From positions 1 through 45,816 of the forward strand of contig CAMCTW010000002.1 in the NCBI GenBank assembly GCA_945878645.1: a stretch of DNA of 45,816 nucleotides. The letters run 5' to 3'. The position numbers and the translations under genes were made by a program. Source of the stretch: Bifidobacterium breve. GTDB lineage: Bacteria > Actinomycetota > Acidimicrobiia > Acidimicrobiales > Acidimicrobilacustridaceae. Below, one piece after another: positions 25,242-34,517 of this stretch. The notes under the pieces were generated by a model. It was not told where the DNA came from. It worked only from the letters and a program-made list of their open reading frames with translations, and searched no databases. The number at the start of each line of letters is the position of its first letter. Position 1 is the stretch's first letter.

Positions 25242-26705
25242 ATGGCAATCACGAACGAATACCGTCAGCTCATCGGTGGCGAATGGGTCCCCGGCGGCGA
25301 TGGCACCTACGACATCATCAACCCCGCCACTGAGCAGGTTGTGGCAGCAGCGCCCGAGGCATCTGCCGAAGACGTGGCTCGCGCCGCTGCTGCGGCAAAG
25401 GAAGCATTCCCGGCGTGGAGCCGCACCTCCCCGGAAGAACGATCGGCACTTCTTGCCGCCGCCGGCAAGGAACTGGCCAGGCGCACTCCCGAACTCATTC
25501 CGTTGGTCATTAGCGAAACCGGCGCAACGTCATCGGTGGGTTCGCTGATGCAGATTCCTGTTGCGATTTCACGATTCGATCGTTACGCCAAAGGCGCGCT
25601 CCACGACCTGAGTGTTGCCCTTCCACCTCAGGCCATTGGCACGACTCCGCTTGCTGCTGGCGCGCTTATGTCTGGTTATGCCCGCAAGGTTCCGCTCGGA
25701 GTTGTTGCCTGTATCGCTCCTTACAACTTCCCGACCACGTCGATGGTGGGCAAGATCGCTCCGGCACTGGCGACTGGCAACACCGTTGTGATGAAGCCCG
25801 CCCCGCAGGATCCGCTGTGCGTCATCGAACTAGCAAAGATCCTTGAAGATGTTGGTTTTCCGAAGGGTGTCATCAACATCGTCACAGGTAGCGGCCCGTC
25901 CGCTGGTGTGAATCTGGTTTCCGATCCCAATGTCGACATGGTGTCGTTCACCGGTTCGTCTGCAGTCGGCGCATCGATTGTTGCCGCCGGCGCTCCCACC
26001 ATGAAACGTCAGCTTCACGAACTTGGTGGCAAGGGTGCATGCATCGTCCTCGAGAACGCTGACATGGAAAAGGTCGTTGCCGGTATCGCCAGTGTGTGGG
26101 CATTCCATTCCGGTCAGATCTGCACCGCACCGACGCGCGTGATCGTCCACCGCAGCCGCTACGACGAACTCGTTACTCGCCTCGAAGGTGCCGCTCGTGC
26201 GCTCAAGGTTGGCGATCCTCTCGACGCCGCAACCCAAGTTGGTCCGGTTATTTCTGCAGTGCAGCTTGGCCGCATCCACGGAATGGTTGAAGCCGGTCTT
26301 TCCGAAGGTGCCGAAATGGTTGTCGACGGCCGCAATGCCGGACCAGATAAGGGGTATTTCATTGGCCCAACACTTCTTGCGGGCTGCAATAACACCATGA
26401 CTCCTGTGCGTGAAGAAATCTTCGGACCAGTTGTGGTGGTCGTTCCGTTCGACACAGTCGACGATGCAATCGCCGTCGCGAACGACAGCGACTACGGCTT
26501 GTTCTCCTACGTGTTTGGTTCCGATACGCCAGCCGCGTTTGAGGTTGCAAAGGAAATTCGGTCCGGTCGTGTTGGAATCAATAGTGTGCAGACACACCAC
26601 GAAACACCATTCGGCGGTTTCAAGATGTCGGGTATCGGTCGCGATGGCGGCAACTGGGGTCTCGACGCTTACACCGAATGGCAGTCAATTATTTGGGGCA
26701 GCTGA
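25242..26705 (+). CDS. Aldehyde dehydrogenase family protein
   Basis: MAITNEYRQLIGGEWVPGGDG; HELGGKGACIVLENAD and HSGQICTAPTRVIV catalytic Glu/Cys; start ATG 25242. Confidence 0.93.
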   Translation: MAITNEYRQLIGGEWVPGGDGTYDIINPATEQVVAAAPEASAEDVARAAAAAKEAFPAWSRTSPEERSALLAAAGKELARRTPELIPLVISETGATSSVGSLMQIPVAISRFDRYAKGALHDLSVALPPQAIGTTPLAAGALMSGYARKVPLGVVACIAPYNFPTTSMVGKIAPALATGNTVVMKPAPQDPLCVIELAKILEDVGFPKGVINIVTGSGPSAGVNLVSDPNVDMVSFTGSSAVGASIVAAGAPTMKRQLHELGGKGACIVLENADMEKVVAGIASVWAFHSGQICTAPTRVIVHRSRYDELVTRLEGAARALKVGDPLDAATQVGPVISAVQLGRIHGMVEAGLSEGAEMVVDGRNAGPDKGYFIGPTLLAGCNNTMTPVREEIFGPVVVVVPFDTVDDAIAVANDSDYGLFSYVFGSDTPAAFEVAKEIRSGRVGINSVQTHHETPFGGFKMSGIGRDGGNWGLDAYTEWQSIIWGS

Positions 26706-26766
26706 GTCCCACCGCACTCGTAGTTCGACCTATTCAACGTTTACTGACTCAACTCTGGGGGAATTC

Positions 26767-27873
26767 ATGAAGGGCATCGTTTTCACTGGCGACAAAGCTG
26801 AAGTACTCGACGGACTTGAAGTCCGCGATCCCGGCGCTGGCGAGGTCATCGTCAAAGTGATGGCTGCCGGCGTTTGTCATAGCGACGTGACCGCTGCTGC
26901 GGGTGCGTTCGGATGGCCCTCGCCGGCCGTGCTTGGCCACGAAGGCGCCGGAATTGTCGAGAAGGTCGGCACGGGCGTCACACATGTCGTCGAAGGTGAT
27001 CACGTCATCATCTCAACGCTTGCTGCGTGTGGCGTCTGCAAGGCCTGCGCGCAGGGCAAGCCCACGCGTTGTCGTCAGACACTCGGAAACATGGCTCAGC
27101 CGTTCACGCTGAATGGTGAAGCGTGCTGGAACTTTGCTGCTGCTTCGGTGTTTACCGAGCGCACAGTGGTCCGTGGTTTCCAGGCGGTGAAAATTCCGAA
27201 GGACGTTCCGTTCACATCGGCCTGCCTCGTTGGCTGTGGCGTGATGACGGGTGCTGGTGCGGTGCTGTATCGCTCCGACGTCAAGATCGGCCAAACCGCG
27301 GTCGTGTACGGCTGCGGCGGCGTTGGGCTCAACGCTATTCAGGCTCTGCGTGTCAAGCGGGCTTCGCGCATCATCGCCATCGACACCGAACCGGAAAAGG
27401 AAGCTCTGGCTCGCCAGTTCGGCGCCACCGACTTCCTCAACGGCCGCGATGAAGACATCGTCGAGCAGGTTCGTCGCCTCGTTCCCTACAGCGACACCGA
27501 GCTTTCCGGTCCGTTCAACGCCGGTGGCGTCGACTGGGTGTACGACGTCGTCGGCCACCCAACAGTGACCTCGAACGCGCTTGAAATGCTTGATTGGGGC
27601 GGCACCGTTGTCATTATCGGCACGCCTGGTGGCGACGCAACGTTCACGCTCCCATATCAGCGCTTCACGCAGAACGAACGCTCAGTGATCGGTTGTCGTG
27701 CCGGTTCCTACAGCCCGCACAGTGACATGTTGCAGATCATCGATCTCTATCGTCGTGGCGAATTCATGCTCGACGAACTTGTTACTGCCACATATCCGCT
27801 CGAGGGATTCCACGACGCGGTGCACGACATGCATTCAGGCGCAGTCGCCCGCGGCGTGCTCACAATCGGCTGA
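26767..27873 (+). CDS. Zn-dependent alcohol dehydrogenase (MDR family)
   Basis: MKGIVFTGDKAEVLDGLEV; GVCHSDVTAAAG, GHEGAGIVEKVG, CGVCKACAQGKPTRC, VYGCGGVGLNAIQ; start ATG 26767 with CTGGGGGAATTC leader. Confidence 0.92.
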   Translation: MKGIVFTGDKAEVLDGLEVRDPGAGEVIVKVMAAGVCHSDVTAAAGAFGWPSPAVLGHEGAGIVEKVGTGVTHVVEGDHVIISTLAACGVCKACAQGKPTRCRQTLGNMAQPFTLNGEACWNFAAASVFTERTVVRGFQAVKIPKDVPFTSACLVGCGVMTGAGAVLYRSDVKIGQTAVVYGCGGVGLNAIQALRVKRASRIIAIDTEPEKEALARQFGATDFLNGRDEDIVEQVRRLVPYSDTELSGPFNAGGVDWVYDVVGHPTVTSNALEMLDWGGTVVIIGTPGGDATFTLPYQRFTQNERSVIGCRAGSYSPHSDMLQIIDLYRRGEFMLDELVTATYPLEGFHDAVHDMHSGAVARGVLTIG

Positions 27874-27959
27874 TTTCATCGTCGAAACTATTCGTTGCCT
27901 GAATCCGCACGCACTGTCGTGAAGGTTTCTCGCGCAAAGAACACAACAATGAGGAAACA

Positions 27960-28706
27960 GTGGAACAACGGTATGTAGGCAAGGGCGTCATCGTTACTGG
28001 TGCCGGTTCAGGAATTGGTCGCGGTGTCGCCGAACGTCTCGGGGCCGAAGGTGGAAAGGTCGCATGCCTCGATGTGAACATCGAGAACGCGCAAGAAACC
28101 GCCAACGCAATCGGTAACGGTGCCCTCGCATTCGCGTGTGATGTCAGCAGTTGGGCCAATGTCGAATCGGTCGTCGCCGACGCGACAAAGGCATTCGGTC
28201 AGGTCGACATGCTGTGCAACGTTGCGGGCATCGGCGGCTTTGACAACAGCCACGATGGCGACCCGGCGAAGTTCGAACGGATGATCGCGGTCAATCTCAC
28301 CGGCACCTACTTCATGTGTCGCGCCGTGCTTCCTCAGATGGTTGAACGTGGTCACGGTGTCATCGTGAATACCTCCTCAACCGCGGCAGTCATGGGCCAG
28401 CCATGGAGCTCCGCCTACTGCGCCTCAAAGGGTGGCGTTTCGGCGCTCACCCGTGCGCTGGCCACCGAATACGACGTGCCGATTCGTATCTGTGCCGTCG
28501 CTCCTGGTGGGGTCGAGACGAACATGTATTCGGCGTTTATCCCGCCCAAGGGCGCTGATTGGGGGCGCATGCGCAAGATGTCTCGCGACAATGTCGAGGT
28601 CGGAAAACCCGCTGAACTTGCCAGTTTCTATGCCTATTTGGGCTCGGACGAAGCCCGTTATGTCAGCGGTGCAACCCTGCTGATGGACGGTGGCATTTCT
28701 TGTTAG
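27960..28706 (+). CDS. SDR family oxidoreductase
   Basis: GTG start; VIVTGAGSGIGRGVA, NVAGIGG, YCASKGG, YVSGATLLMDGG. Confidence 0.92.
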   Translation: MEQRYVGKGVIVTGAGSGIGRGVAERLGAEGGKVACLDVNIENAQETANAIGNGALAFACDVSSWANVESVVADATKAFGQVDMLCNVAGIGGFDNSHDGDPAKFERMIAVNLTGTYFMCRAVLPQMVERGHGVIVNTSSTAAVMGQPWSSAYCASKGGVSALTRALATEYDVPIRICAVAPGGVETNMYSAFIPPKGADWGRMRKMSRDNVEVGKPAELASFYAYLGSDEARYVSGATLLMDGGISC

Positions 28707-28752
28707 TCACGAACTAATCGGAACTTTGGTTACCGATTGGTCACTTTGAGGT

Positions 28753-28786
28753 GATGGGCTGGCGACGGGGTCGTCGTCAACCCATC
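28753..28786 (+). terminator. Putative intrinsic terminator
   Basis: GATGGGCTGGCGACG-GGGT-CGTCGTCAACCCATC: 15-bp stem with one mismatch and one G-U, followed by GGCGCTTTTG. Confidence 0.6.
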
Positions 28787-28871
28787 GGCGCTTTTGTGCC
28801 GACCGTCACACAGGAGTTTGTGAATTCGGTTATGGTTCGGAAAGTTGTTCAATAAACCCAGGGGGAATCCA

Positions 28872-30251
28872 GTGAAGCGAATTAGAGCAGGTGTGCTCAT
28901 AGCGGCTCTCAGCGTCAGCATCCTTGCTGTCGGTTGTGGCCGTAGTGGGTCAGACAGCGAAAATGGTTCGGGCGAAAGTCCCGCAGCCAAGGCAAATGCC
29001 AATTGCACAAAAGAAGCACTGCAAGCTACTGAAATTGGCGTGAGCGCGGACACCATCACCGTTGAGGTCATGGCCGATACCGGTTCACCTTTGGCACCTG
29101 GTTTGTTCCAGGGCAATGTCGATGCGATGAACGCCTACGCCAAGTGGGTGAACGCCAATGGCGGTGTTGGATGTCGTCAGCTCAAGGTTGAAGCCTGGGA
29201 TTCCAAGCTTGATCCGACCGAGAGCAAAAATGGCATTATCAATGCATGCAAGACCGCTGTTGCGATGGTGGGTGGCAATGCATTGTTCAACCCCGACGTG
29301 ACCGACCTTGGGAAGTGTGTTGATAAGGCAGGACAGCCGATTGGTATTCCCGACTTTGCTGCTCTCGCCAACGATGTGAACGAGCAGTGCGCTGCAAATG
29401 CTTGGATCGTTCAAGCGGTATCCGAGCCCTGCACCGGAGTAAACACCGGAGTTCGTGACCTCAAAGCTTTTGTTGGAGCAACGAACTTCTACAAGACGAT
29501 CCAACCGAATCTCAAGGGTGTCTTTCTGGTCCCTGGTGATCTGCCCACCACGGTGCAGTCATCTACCTATCAGATCGAAGCTCAGAGGTCGGCGGGCGTG
29601 ACGTGGATTGACACGATGAAGGTGTCGGGTCGTTCCGAGCAGTCAGCGTTCAACACGTACGTGCAGGCCCTGAAGACTGGCGGCGGCAACTACGCCTACA
29701 TGGGCTCAAATGACGTCGCTATGACGAAACTCCGTAAGGAAGCGAAGGCACAGGGGCTCACTGGCGTCGATGTATGGGCATGTTCACTGGCCTGCTACAC
29801 CGAAAACTTCAAGACTGCTGGTGCTGATGTCGATGGCACCTATGTCTGGATGCAATTCGTTCCATTCGAGGAAGCCTCGAGCAATAAGACAGTGGAAACG
29901 TACGTGAATGCAATGGGTGGCAAGCCTGATTCCTTTGGTGCTCAGGCATGGCAGGCCGGCATGGCCTTCACTCAGGCGGTCAATGAGATCGTCGCCGAAA
30001 AGGGTGCCAACGCAATCACTCGTGCAAATATCCTCGCGAAGATGAAGACGCTTTCATTCGACGCTGGTGGTTGGATTGGCAAGGCTCGCACTTCGCCGAA
30101 GGTGTTCTCTGACTGCATGGTGATCATGCAAATCAATGGCGGCAAGTTCCAACGAGTCTTCCCCAAGGAAGTTGGCACGCTTGATTGCAAGAGTTCAAAC
30201 ATCGTGACTGTCAAGATTGATCCCGCGGCTGCTGCTGCAAATATCAAGTAG
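28872..30251 (+). CDS. ABC transporter substrate-binding lipoprotein (Liv/periplasmic-binding family)
   Basis: GTG start after CCAGGGGGAATCCA; signal VKRIRAGVLIAALSVSILAVGC with lipobox; EIGVSADTITVEVMADTGSPLAPGLFQGNVDAMNAYAKWVNANGGVGCRQLKVE. Confidence 0.87.
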   Translation: MKRIRAGVLIAALSVSILAVGCGRSGSDSENGSGESPAAKANANCTKEALQATEIGVSADTITVEVMADTGSPLAPGLFQGNVDAMNAYAKWVNANGGVGCRQLKVEAWDSKLDPTESKNGIINACKTAVAMVGGNALFNPDVTDLGKCVDKAGQPIGIPDFAALANDVNEQCAANAWIVQAVSEPCTGVNTGVRDLKAFVGATNFYKTIQPNLKGVFLVPGDLPTTVQSSTYQIEAQRSAGVTWIDTMKVSGRSEQSAFNTYVQALKTGGGNYAYMGSNDVAMTKLRKEAKAQGLTGVDVWACSLACYTENFKTAGADVDGTYVWMQFVPFEEASSNKTVETYVNAMGGKPDSFGAQAWQAGMAFTQAVNEIVAEKGANAITRANILAKMKTLSFDAGGWIGKARTSPKVFSDCMVIMQINGGKFQRVFPKEVGTLDCKSSNIVTVKIDPAAAAANIK

Positions 30252-30270
30252 CACCAACACCTAGTAGTGA

Positions 30271-30302
30271 GAGGGGTCAGCCCGTCTAAGGGCTGGCCCC
30301 TC
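30271..30302 (+). terminator. Hairpin between SBP and permease genes (partial terminator/attenuator or mRNA-stabilising stem)
   Basis: GAGGGGTCAGCCC-GTCTAA-GGGCTGGCCCCTC: 13-bp stem with one G-U, followed by TGTTTC. Confidence 0.65.
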
Positions 30303-30336
30303 TGTTTCACATCAAAACATTCCAGTAGGGGGGAAC

Positions 30337-32541
30337 ATGCGGCTCAAAGTCAGTCCACGGCTGATTTCCGCGATTGTCGTTGGTCTCGTCATCCTTTTCT
30401 TGGTCAACAAGAACTGGGGAGGAGCGTCAATTAGCGCGAAGACAATTTCGTCGTTCCTCGTTGTAGGTATTGCCCTCGGTGGCATTTATGCCATTACTGC
30501 CGGTGGCCTCGTTGTTACCTACGCCACAACTGGCATTTTCAATTTTGCCCATGCGGCTATCGGATGTTTTTTGGCCTTTTGTTATTGGCAACTCACGGTG
30601 AAGCAAGGATTACCGACGGTGGTTGCACTGATCATCACGTTATTTGTGATCGCTCCCGCGATTGGGTTCCTACTCGACAAAGTGATTATGCGGCGCCTCC
30701 GCGATGCCGCACTTGTTGTGCAACTCATGGTCACTGTTGGCCTGATGCTCACATTTATGGGCATCACGCTCACCATTTGGTCTCCAAAAACAGGCCGCTC
30801 CTTGCCCCAGTTCTTTCAAAACACTCAAGGCGTGCAGTTTGGCGATGTCACCGCAACCTGGCATCGGATTATCACCGTTGTCGTTGCGCTGCTTGTTGCT
30901 CTCGGATTGCGATTTCTCCTGTACAAAACGCGCTTAGGCATTTCGATGCGCGCCGTTGTTGACAGTCGCAGTCTGGCTGGCCTCACGGGGGCAAAGCCTT
31001 CGATCATTTCTGGTTCCTCGTGGGCTTTGGGTTGTATGACTGCCGGCCTTGCCGGCATTCTGATCGCACCCGAGACCGGTCTTGTGGTCGAGAACCTCGC
31101 ACTCATCATTGTTGTGGCTTCAGCCGCTGCTGCGATCGCGCAGCTCAAATCAATTCCCATGGCGTTTATTGGTGGTTTGGTGATTGGTCTGGCGAAGTCG
31201 TTTTCGGCGGTGTATCTCGAATGGGGCAAGGACTGGGCCTATGCCGACGAGGCCATTCCGGCTGCGATTTTGTTTATTGCTCTTCTGTTCCTGCCCATGG
31301 CCCGGCTCGAAACCGGAAAGATCCGAATTACCAAACGCACTGAGCGCCTTACCAAACCTTGGGAGGCCGCACTCGGGGCTGGTGTGATGATCGCAATTGT
31401 TGGCGCGTGGGCGAATGGCTGGATTCCCTGGATCAGTGGCACGACCTTCGGCGAGCGCTCGACGGTCTGGCTAGGCCGAGGCGCTGGCTTCCTCGTCCTC
31501 GGTCTGGTCATGCTCTCGCTCATCCCATTGATTGGTTGGGCGGGGCAGGTGAGTTTCGCCAACTACGCGATCGCCGGCATCGGTGCGGTGCTGTTCTCTC
31601 ACTTCGGCGGTCAGAACGGCGATGCCCTCGGCATCGTGTGGGTCATGCTGATTTGTGCACCGCTTGGTCTGGCCATCGCGCTTCCCGCTCTCCGACTAAA
31701 GGGTCTGTATCTCGCTCTCGCAACGATGGCATTCGCCGAAGTGGCCGACAAAGTACTTATTCGTCACCCAAGCATGCTCGACCCGTCGGCGACCGGCGTT
31801 TTGTTCAAGCCGGTGAACTTCTTCGGCATCACGATTAGTTCAAGTGCGAGTGATCGCAAAGCTTTCCTGATGTTTTTGGTCATCGCGTTTGCATTGCTGT
31901 TCTTTATGCTTGAGATGCTTCGCCGAACGCGTTGGGCACGGCGCTGGATCGCTATGTCTGATTCCCCGGCAGCTTCGGCCACTATCGGCGTCAATCTGAC
32001 CACCACGAAGATGATGGTGTTCATGTTGTCCGGAGCAATGGCCGGATTCGCCGGTTGCATGATTGGCCTGCAGCGTGGTGCTTTGTCCGTCGATTCGTTC
32101 CCCCTCTTTGCCGGGCTACCCCTCGTGCTGCTCATAGCGGTTCAGGGGGTTCGCTATCCCGTTGCTGCCTTCATGGGCTTCATCGGTTTGGCATCTTTTC
32201 CCGCGCTTTTCGAGGTGCTCGGTAAGCCGTCATGGCTCACGGCGATCGAACTCATCGGTCCAGGTATCGCAGCAATAGCCATGGCGTATCGACCCGAAGG
32301 GGCGGTCTTCTATTCCGGTCGAGACCTCGCCGGCCTCTTACCCTGGCGAAAAGATGCACGTGAGGAAAAGGCGCTTGCCGTCGCCAAAGAACGAGAACAA
32401 AACATAGGCAAAGACGAGATCGGCGACATGGGTCTGACCCGCCCGTTCAGTGCCGACAAAGTTGCTCAACTCGACCGGGTCCTCGATATCACAGACCTTG
32501 TCGACGAACACAAGATGGCCCCAACCGGAGGCGCGTCATGA
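30337..32541 (+). CDS. Branched-chain amino-acid-type ABC transporter, fused LivH-LivM permease
   Basis: GIALGGIYAITAGGLVVTYATTGIFNFAHAAIG and GWAGQVSFANYAIAGIGAVL...LRLKGLYLALATMAFAE in one 734-aa ORF; paralogue of 9142-11412. Confidence 0.92.
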   Translation: MRLKVSPRLISAIVVGLVILFLVNKNWGGASISAKTISSFLVVGIALGGIYAITAGGLVVTYATTGIFNFAHAAIGCFLAFCYWQLTVKQGLPTVVALIITLFVIAPAIGFLLDKVIMRRLRDAALVVQLMVTVGLMLTFMGITLTIWSPKTGRSLPQFFQNTQGVQFGDVTATWHRIITVVVALLVALGLRFLLYKTRLGISMRAVVDSRSLAGLTGAKPSIISGSSWALGCMTAGLAGILIAPETGLVVENLALIIVVASAAAAIAQLKSIPMAFIGGLVIGLAKSFSAVYLEWGKDWAYADEAIPAAILFIALLFLPMARLETGKIRITKRTERLTKPWEAALGAGVMIAIVGAWANGWIPWISGTTFGERSTVWLGRGAGFLVLGLVMLSLIPLIGWAGQVSFANYAIAGIGAVLFSHFGGQNGDALGIVWVMLICAPLGLAIALPALRLKGLYLALATMAFAEVADKVLIRHPSMLDPSATGVLFKPVNFFGITISSSASDRKAFLMFLVIAFALLFFMLEMLRRTRWARRWIAMSDSPAASATIGVNLTTTKMMVFMLSGAMAGFAGCMIGLQRGALSVDSFPLFAGLPLVLLIAVQGVRYPVAAFMGFIGLASFPALFEVLGKPSWLTAIELIGPGIAAIAMAYRPEGAVFYSGRDLAGLLPWRKDAREEKALAVAKEREQNIGKDEIGDMGLTRPFSADKVAQLDRVLDITDLVDEHKMAPTGGAS

Positions 32542-33281
32542 GTTCCATTCTCAGCACTCAAGATGTTGTTGTGCGCTTCGGCGTGCTTCAGGCGGTGTCA
32601 CAGGCATCGATCGAAGTGATCGAAGGGCGAGTCACCGGACTGATCGGCCCCAATGGGGCCGGCAAGACAACGCTGTTCAACGTCATCACCGGATTGCAGG
32701 AGCCAACTGCGGGCAAGGTATTTTTCGACGGTAAGGACATCACGAACAAGACTCCGTTTAAGCGGGCTCGTTTAGGAATCGCACGAACGTTTCAGAAACT
32801 TGAAGTATTCGGCAGCCTTTCTGCTCGCGAAAACATTTTGGTGGCTGCCGAACAGCGCAAAACCTGGGATCGTTCGGGTTTTGATCCGGCAAAGGTATGC
32901 GATGAGATTTTGGCCAAAGTAGGCCTTTCTCATGTTTCAGAGTTCATGGTCGGAACCCTTCCAACCGGAACCGCTCGACTCGTGGAATTAGCGCGTGCCC
33001 TTGCGTCTAACCCGCGAGTGCTCCTGCTCGATGAGCCCTCCTCTGGTTTAAACGAAGAAGAGACTGAAGAGATGGCGGCCTTGCTCAAGACATTTGTCGA
33101 AGAAGGGCTTGCCGTGCTCCTTGTTGAGCACGACATGTCATTTGTTATGGGTACGTGTGAGTACATCCATGTTCTTGATTTCGGAGTCATCATTGCCGAG
33201 GGAACGCCGGCCGAAGTGCAGGCCGATTCGCATGTGCAAGCCGCCTATCTGGGCACCAAGACCGAGGAGCAAGCGTCATGA
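32538..33281 (+). CDS. ABC transporter ATP-binding protein (LivG-like)
   Basis: GPNGAGKTTLFNVITG; VLLLDEPSSGLNEEE; 4-bp overlap with permease. Confidence 0.94.
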   Translation: MSSILSTQDVVVRFGVLQAVSQASIEVIEGRVTGLIGPNGAGKTTLFNVITGLQEPTAGKVFFDGKDITNKTPFKRARLGIARTFQKLEVFGSLSARENILVAAEQRKTWDRSGFDPAKVCDEILAKVGLSHVSEFMVGTLPTGTARLVELARALASNPRVLLLDEPSSGLNEEETEEMAALLKTFVEEGLAVLLVEHDMSFVMGTCEYIHVLDFGVIIAEGTPAEVQADSHVQAAYLGTKTEEQAS

Positions 33282-33985
33282 CCCCGATCCTCGAACTGAA
33301 CAACATCCGGGGCGGCTACGGCACAATCGACGTGCTGCACGGCGTCAACCTCACACTCGAGGTCGGTCAGGTACACGCCCTTCTCGGGCCCAATGGTGCA
33401 GGTAAGACCACCACGCTTGGGATCTGCAGCGGTCAGATCCTTCCCTCTGGCGGCCAATTACTGATGAGTGGTCGCGAGGTCAACGGAGTGAGCAGCGATG
33501 TTCTCGCTCGGGCAGGCGTTTGTTTGGTTCCCGAAGGACGGGGAATTTTCCCGAACCTCACCGTGACTGAAAATCTGCGCATGTTTACCCACGCTGGCGT
33601 GTCACTGACTGATGTCCAAGACAAAGCATTTACGCAGTTCCCGCGCTTGAAGGAACGGCGCAAGCAGATCGCCGGAACGCTGTCTGGTGGCGAGCAGCAG
33701 ATGCTGGCCATGGCTCGCGCACTTGCAGTGAACCCATCGCTCCTGCTCCTCGATGAACTTTCCATGGGTCTCGCCCCATTGATTGTTGAGGAACTGTATG
33801 AACGTGTGGCAGAACTCGCAGCACAAGGTATTTCCATCCTCGTGGTGGAGCAGTTCGCCCAAGCCGTGCTGGGCGTGTCGACCGTTGCGTCGATCATGTT
33901 GCACGGACGCATCACTCGAACCGGACCTCCCGCCGAGATCGCCGAGGAACTTACCGAAGCGTATCTCGGAGGTACAACCCACTAA
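33278..33985 (+). CDS. ABC transporter ATP-binding protein (LivF-like)
   Basis: GPNGAGKTTTLGICSG; LSGGEQQMLAMARAL; LLLLDELSMGLAPLIV; 4-bp overlap. Confidence 0.94.
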   Translation: MTPILELNNIRGGYGTIDVLHGVNLTLEVGQVHALLGPNGAGKTTTLGICSGQILPSGGQLLMSGREVNGVSSDVLARAGVCLVPEGRGIFPNLTVTENLRMFTHAGVSLTDVQDKAFTQFPRLKERRKQIAGTLSGGEQQMLAMARALAVNPSLLLLDELSMGLAPLIVEELYERVAELAAQGISILVVEQFAQAVLGVSTVASIMLHGRITRTGPPAEIAEELTEAYLGGTTH

Positions 33986-34009
33986 GAAGCCCAGCACAAC
34001 GGAGGAAAT

Positions 34010-34366
34010 ATGAGTAACACTGAAACCACCCCGTCGGACCGCCTCCAGGAGTTCCAGGGCGAAGTCGACGCAATGAAGGTTGACGGAGGCAAGGCCAATC
34101 CGGAGCGAACATGGGTCATCCTTGGTGCCCTGTTGATGATCGCCGGCATTGTGCTGTCACTCATCGCTTGGCTGACCCTTCAAGGCAGCGGCAAAGGCGC
34201 AAAGACCGAGGACCTTCTCGCTATGGGAACATTCGGACTCGTCCTCGCCGTCGTGGGCGCGGCGCTCTTTATCGTGATGTCGCTGCGTCGTTACTTCCGC
34301 TACTGGCTTGTTCGTCTCATCTTCGAACAGCGCGAAGCGGCCGATCGCATTTCAGGTAAGAACTAG
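34010..34366 (+). CDS. Small two-TM membrane protein of unknown function, ABC-module associated
   Basis: 118 aa; DRLQEFQGEVDAMKV...NPERTWVILGALLMIAGIVLSLIAWL and GLVLAVVGAALFIVMSLRRYFRYWLVRLIFEQ; homologous to 12889-13257. Confidence 0.82.
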   Translation: MSNTETTPSDRLQEFQGEVDAMKVDGGKANPERTWVILGALLMIAGIVLSLIAWLTLQGSGKGAKTEDLLAMGTFGLVLAVVGAALFIVMSLRRYFRYWLVRLIFEQREAADRISGKN

Positions 34367-34394
34367 CAGTCACAGTTCACGTAGGCGGATCCTT

Positions 34395-34428
34395 GATTGA
34401 AGGGACGGGGAGACCCGTTCCTTCAATC
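34395..34428 (+). terminator. Intrinsic-terminator-like hairpin at end of second ABC operon
   Basis: GATTGAAGGGACGGG-GAGA-CCCGTTCCTTCAATC: 15-bp stem with one G-U, followed by GTTTCGG. Confidence 0.65.
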
Positions 34429-34468
34429 GTTTCGGCGTAACTCGCCGCAGTACGAGTGGTGTCCTAGA

Positions 34469-34481
34469 TTGACAACGTCAA
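34469..34481. promoter_or_regulatory. Hyphenated palindrome TTGAC-AAC-GTCAA, putative operator or -35 region
   Basis: Perfect 5-bp arms ~40 bp upstream of the 34518 start. Confidence 0.3.
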
Positions 34482-34517
34482 CAAATTTCACGTTGCCAAT
34501 TCCAGGGGGAAGACAGA

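Noticed and set aside
25830-26600. 256-aa minus-strand ORF opposite ALDH
   Set aside because: Antisense shadow of a canonical aldehyde dehydrogenase
26410-26766. N-terminal extension of the Zn-ADH ORF
   Set aside because: Lies out of frame within the ALDH gene; ADH homology begins at ATG 26767 with a strong leader
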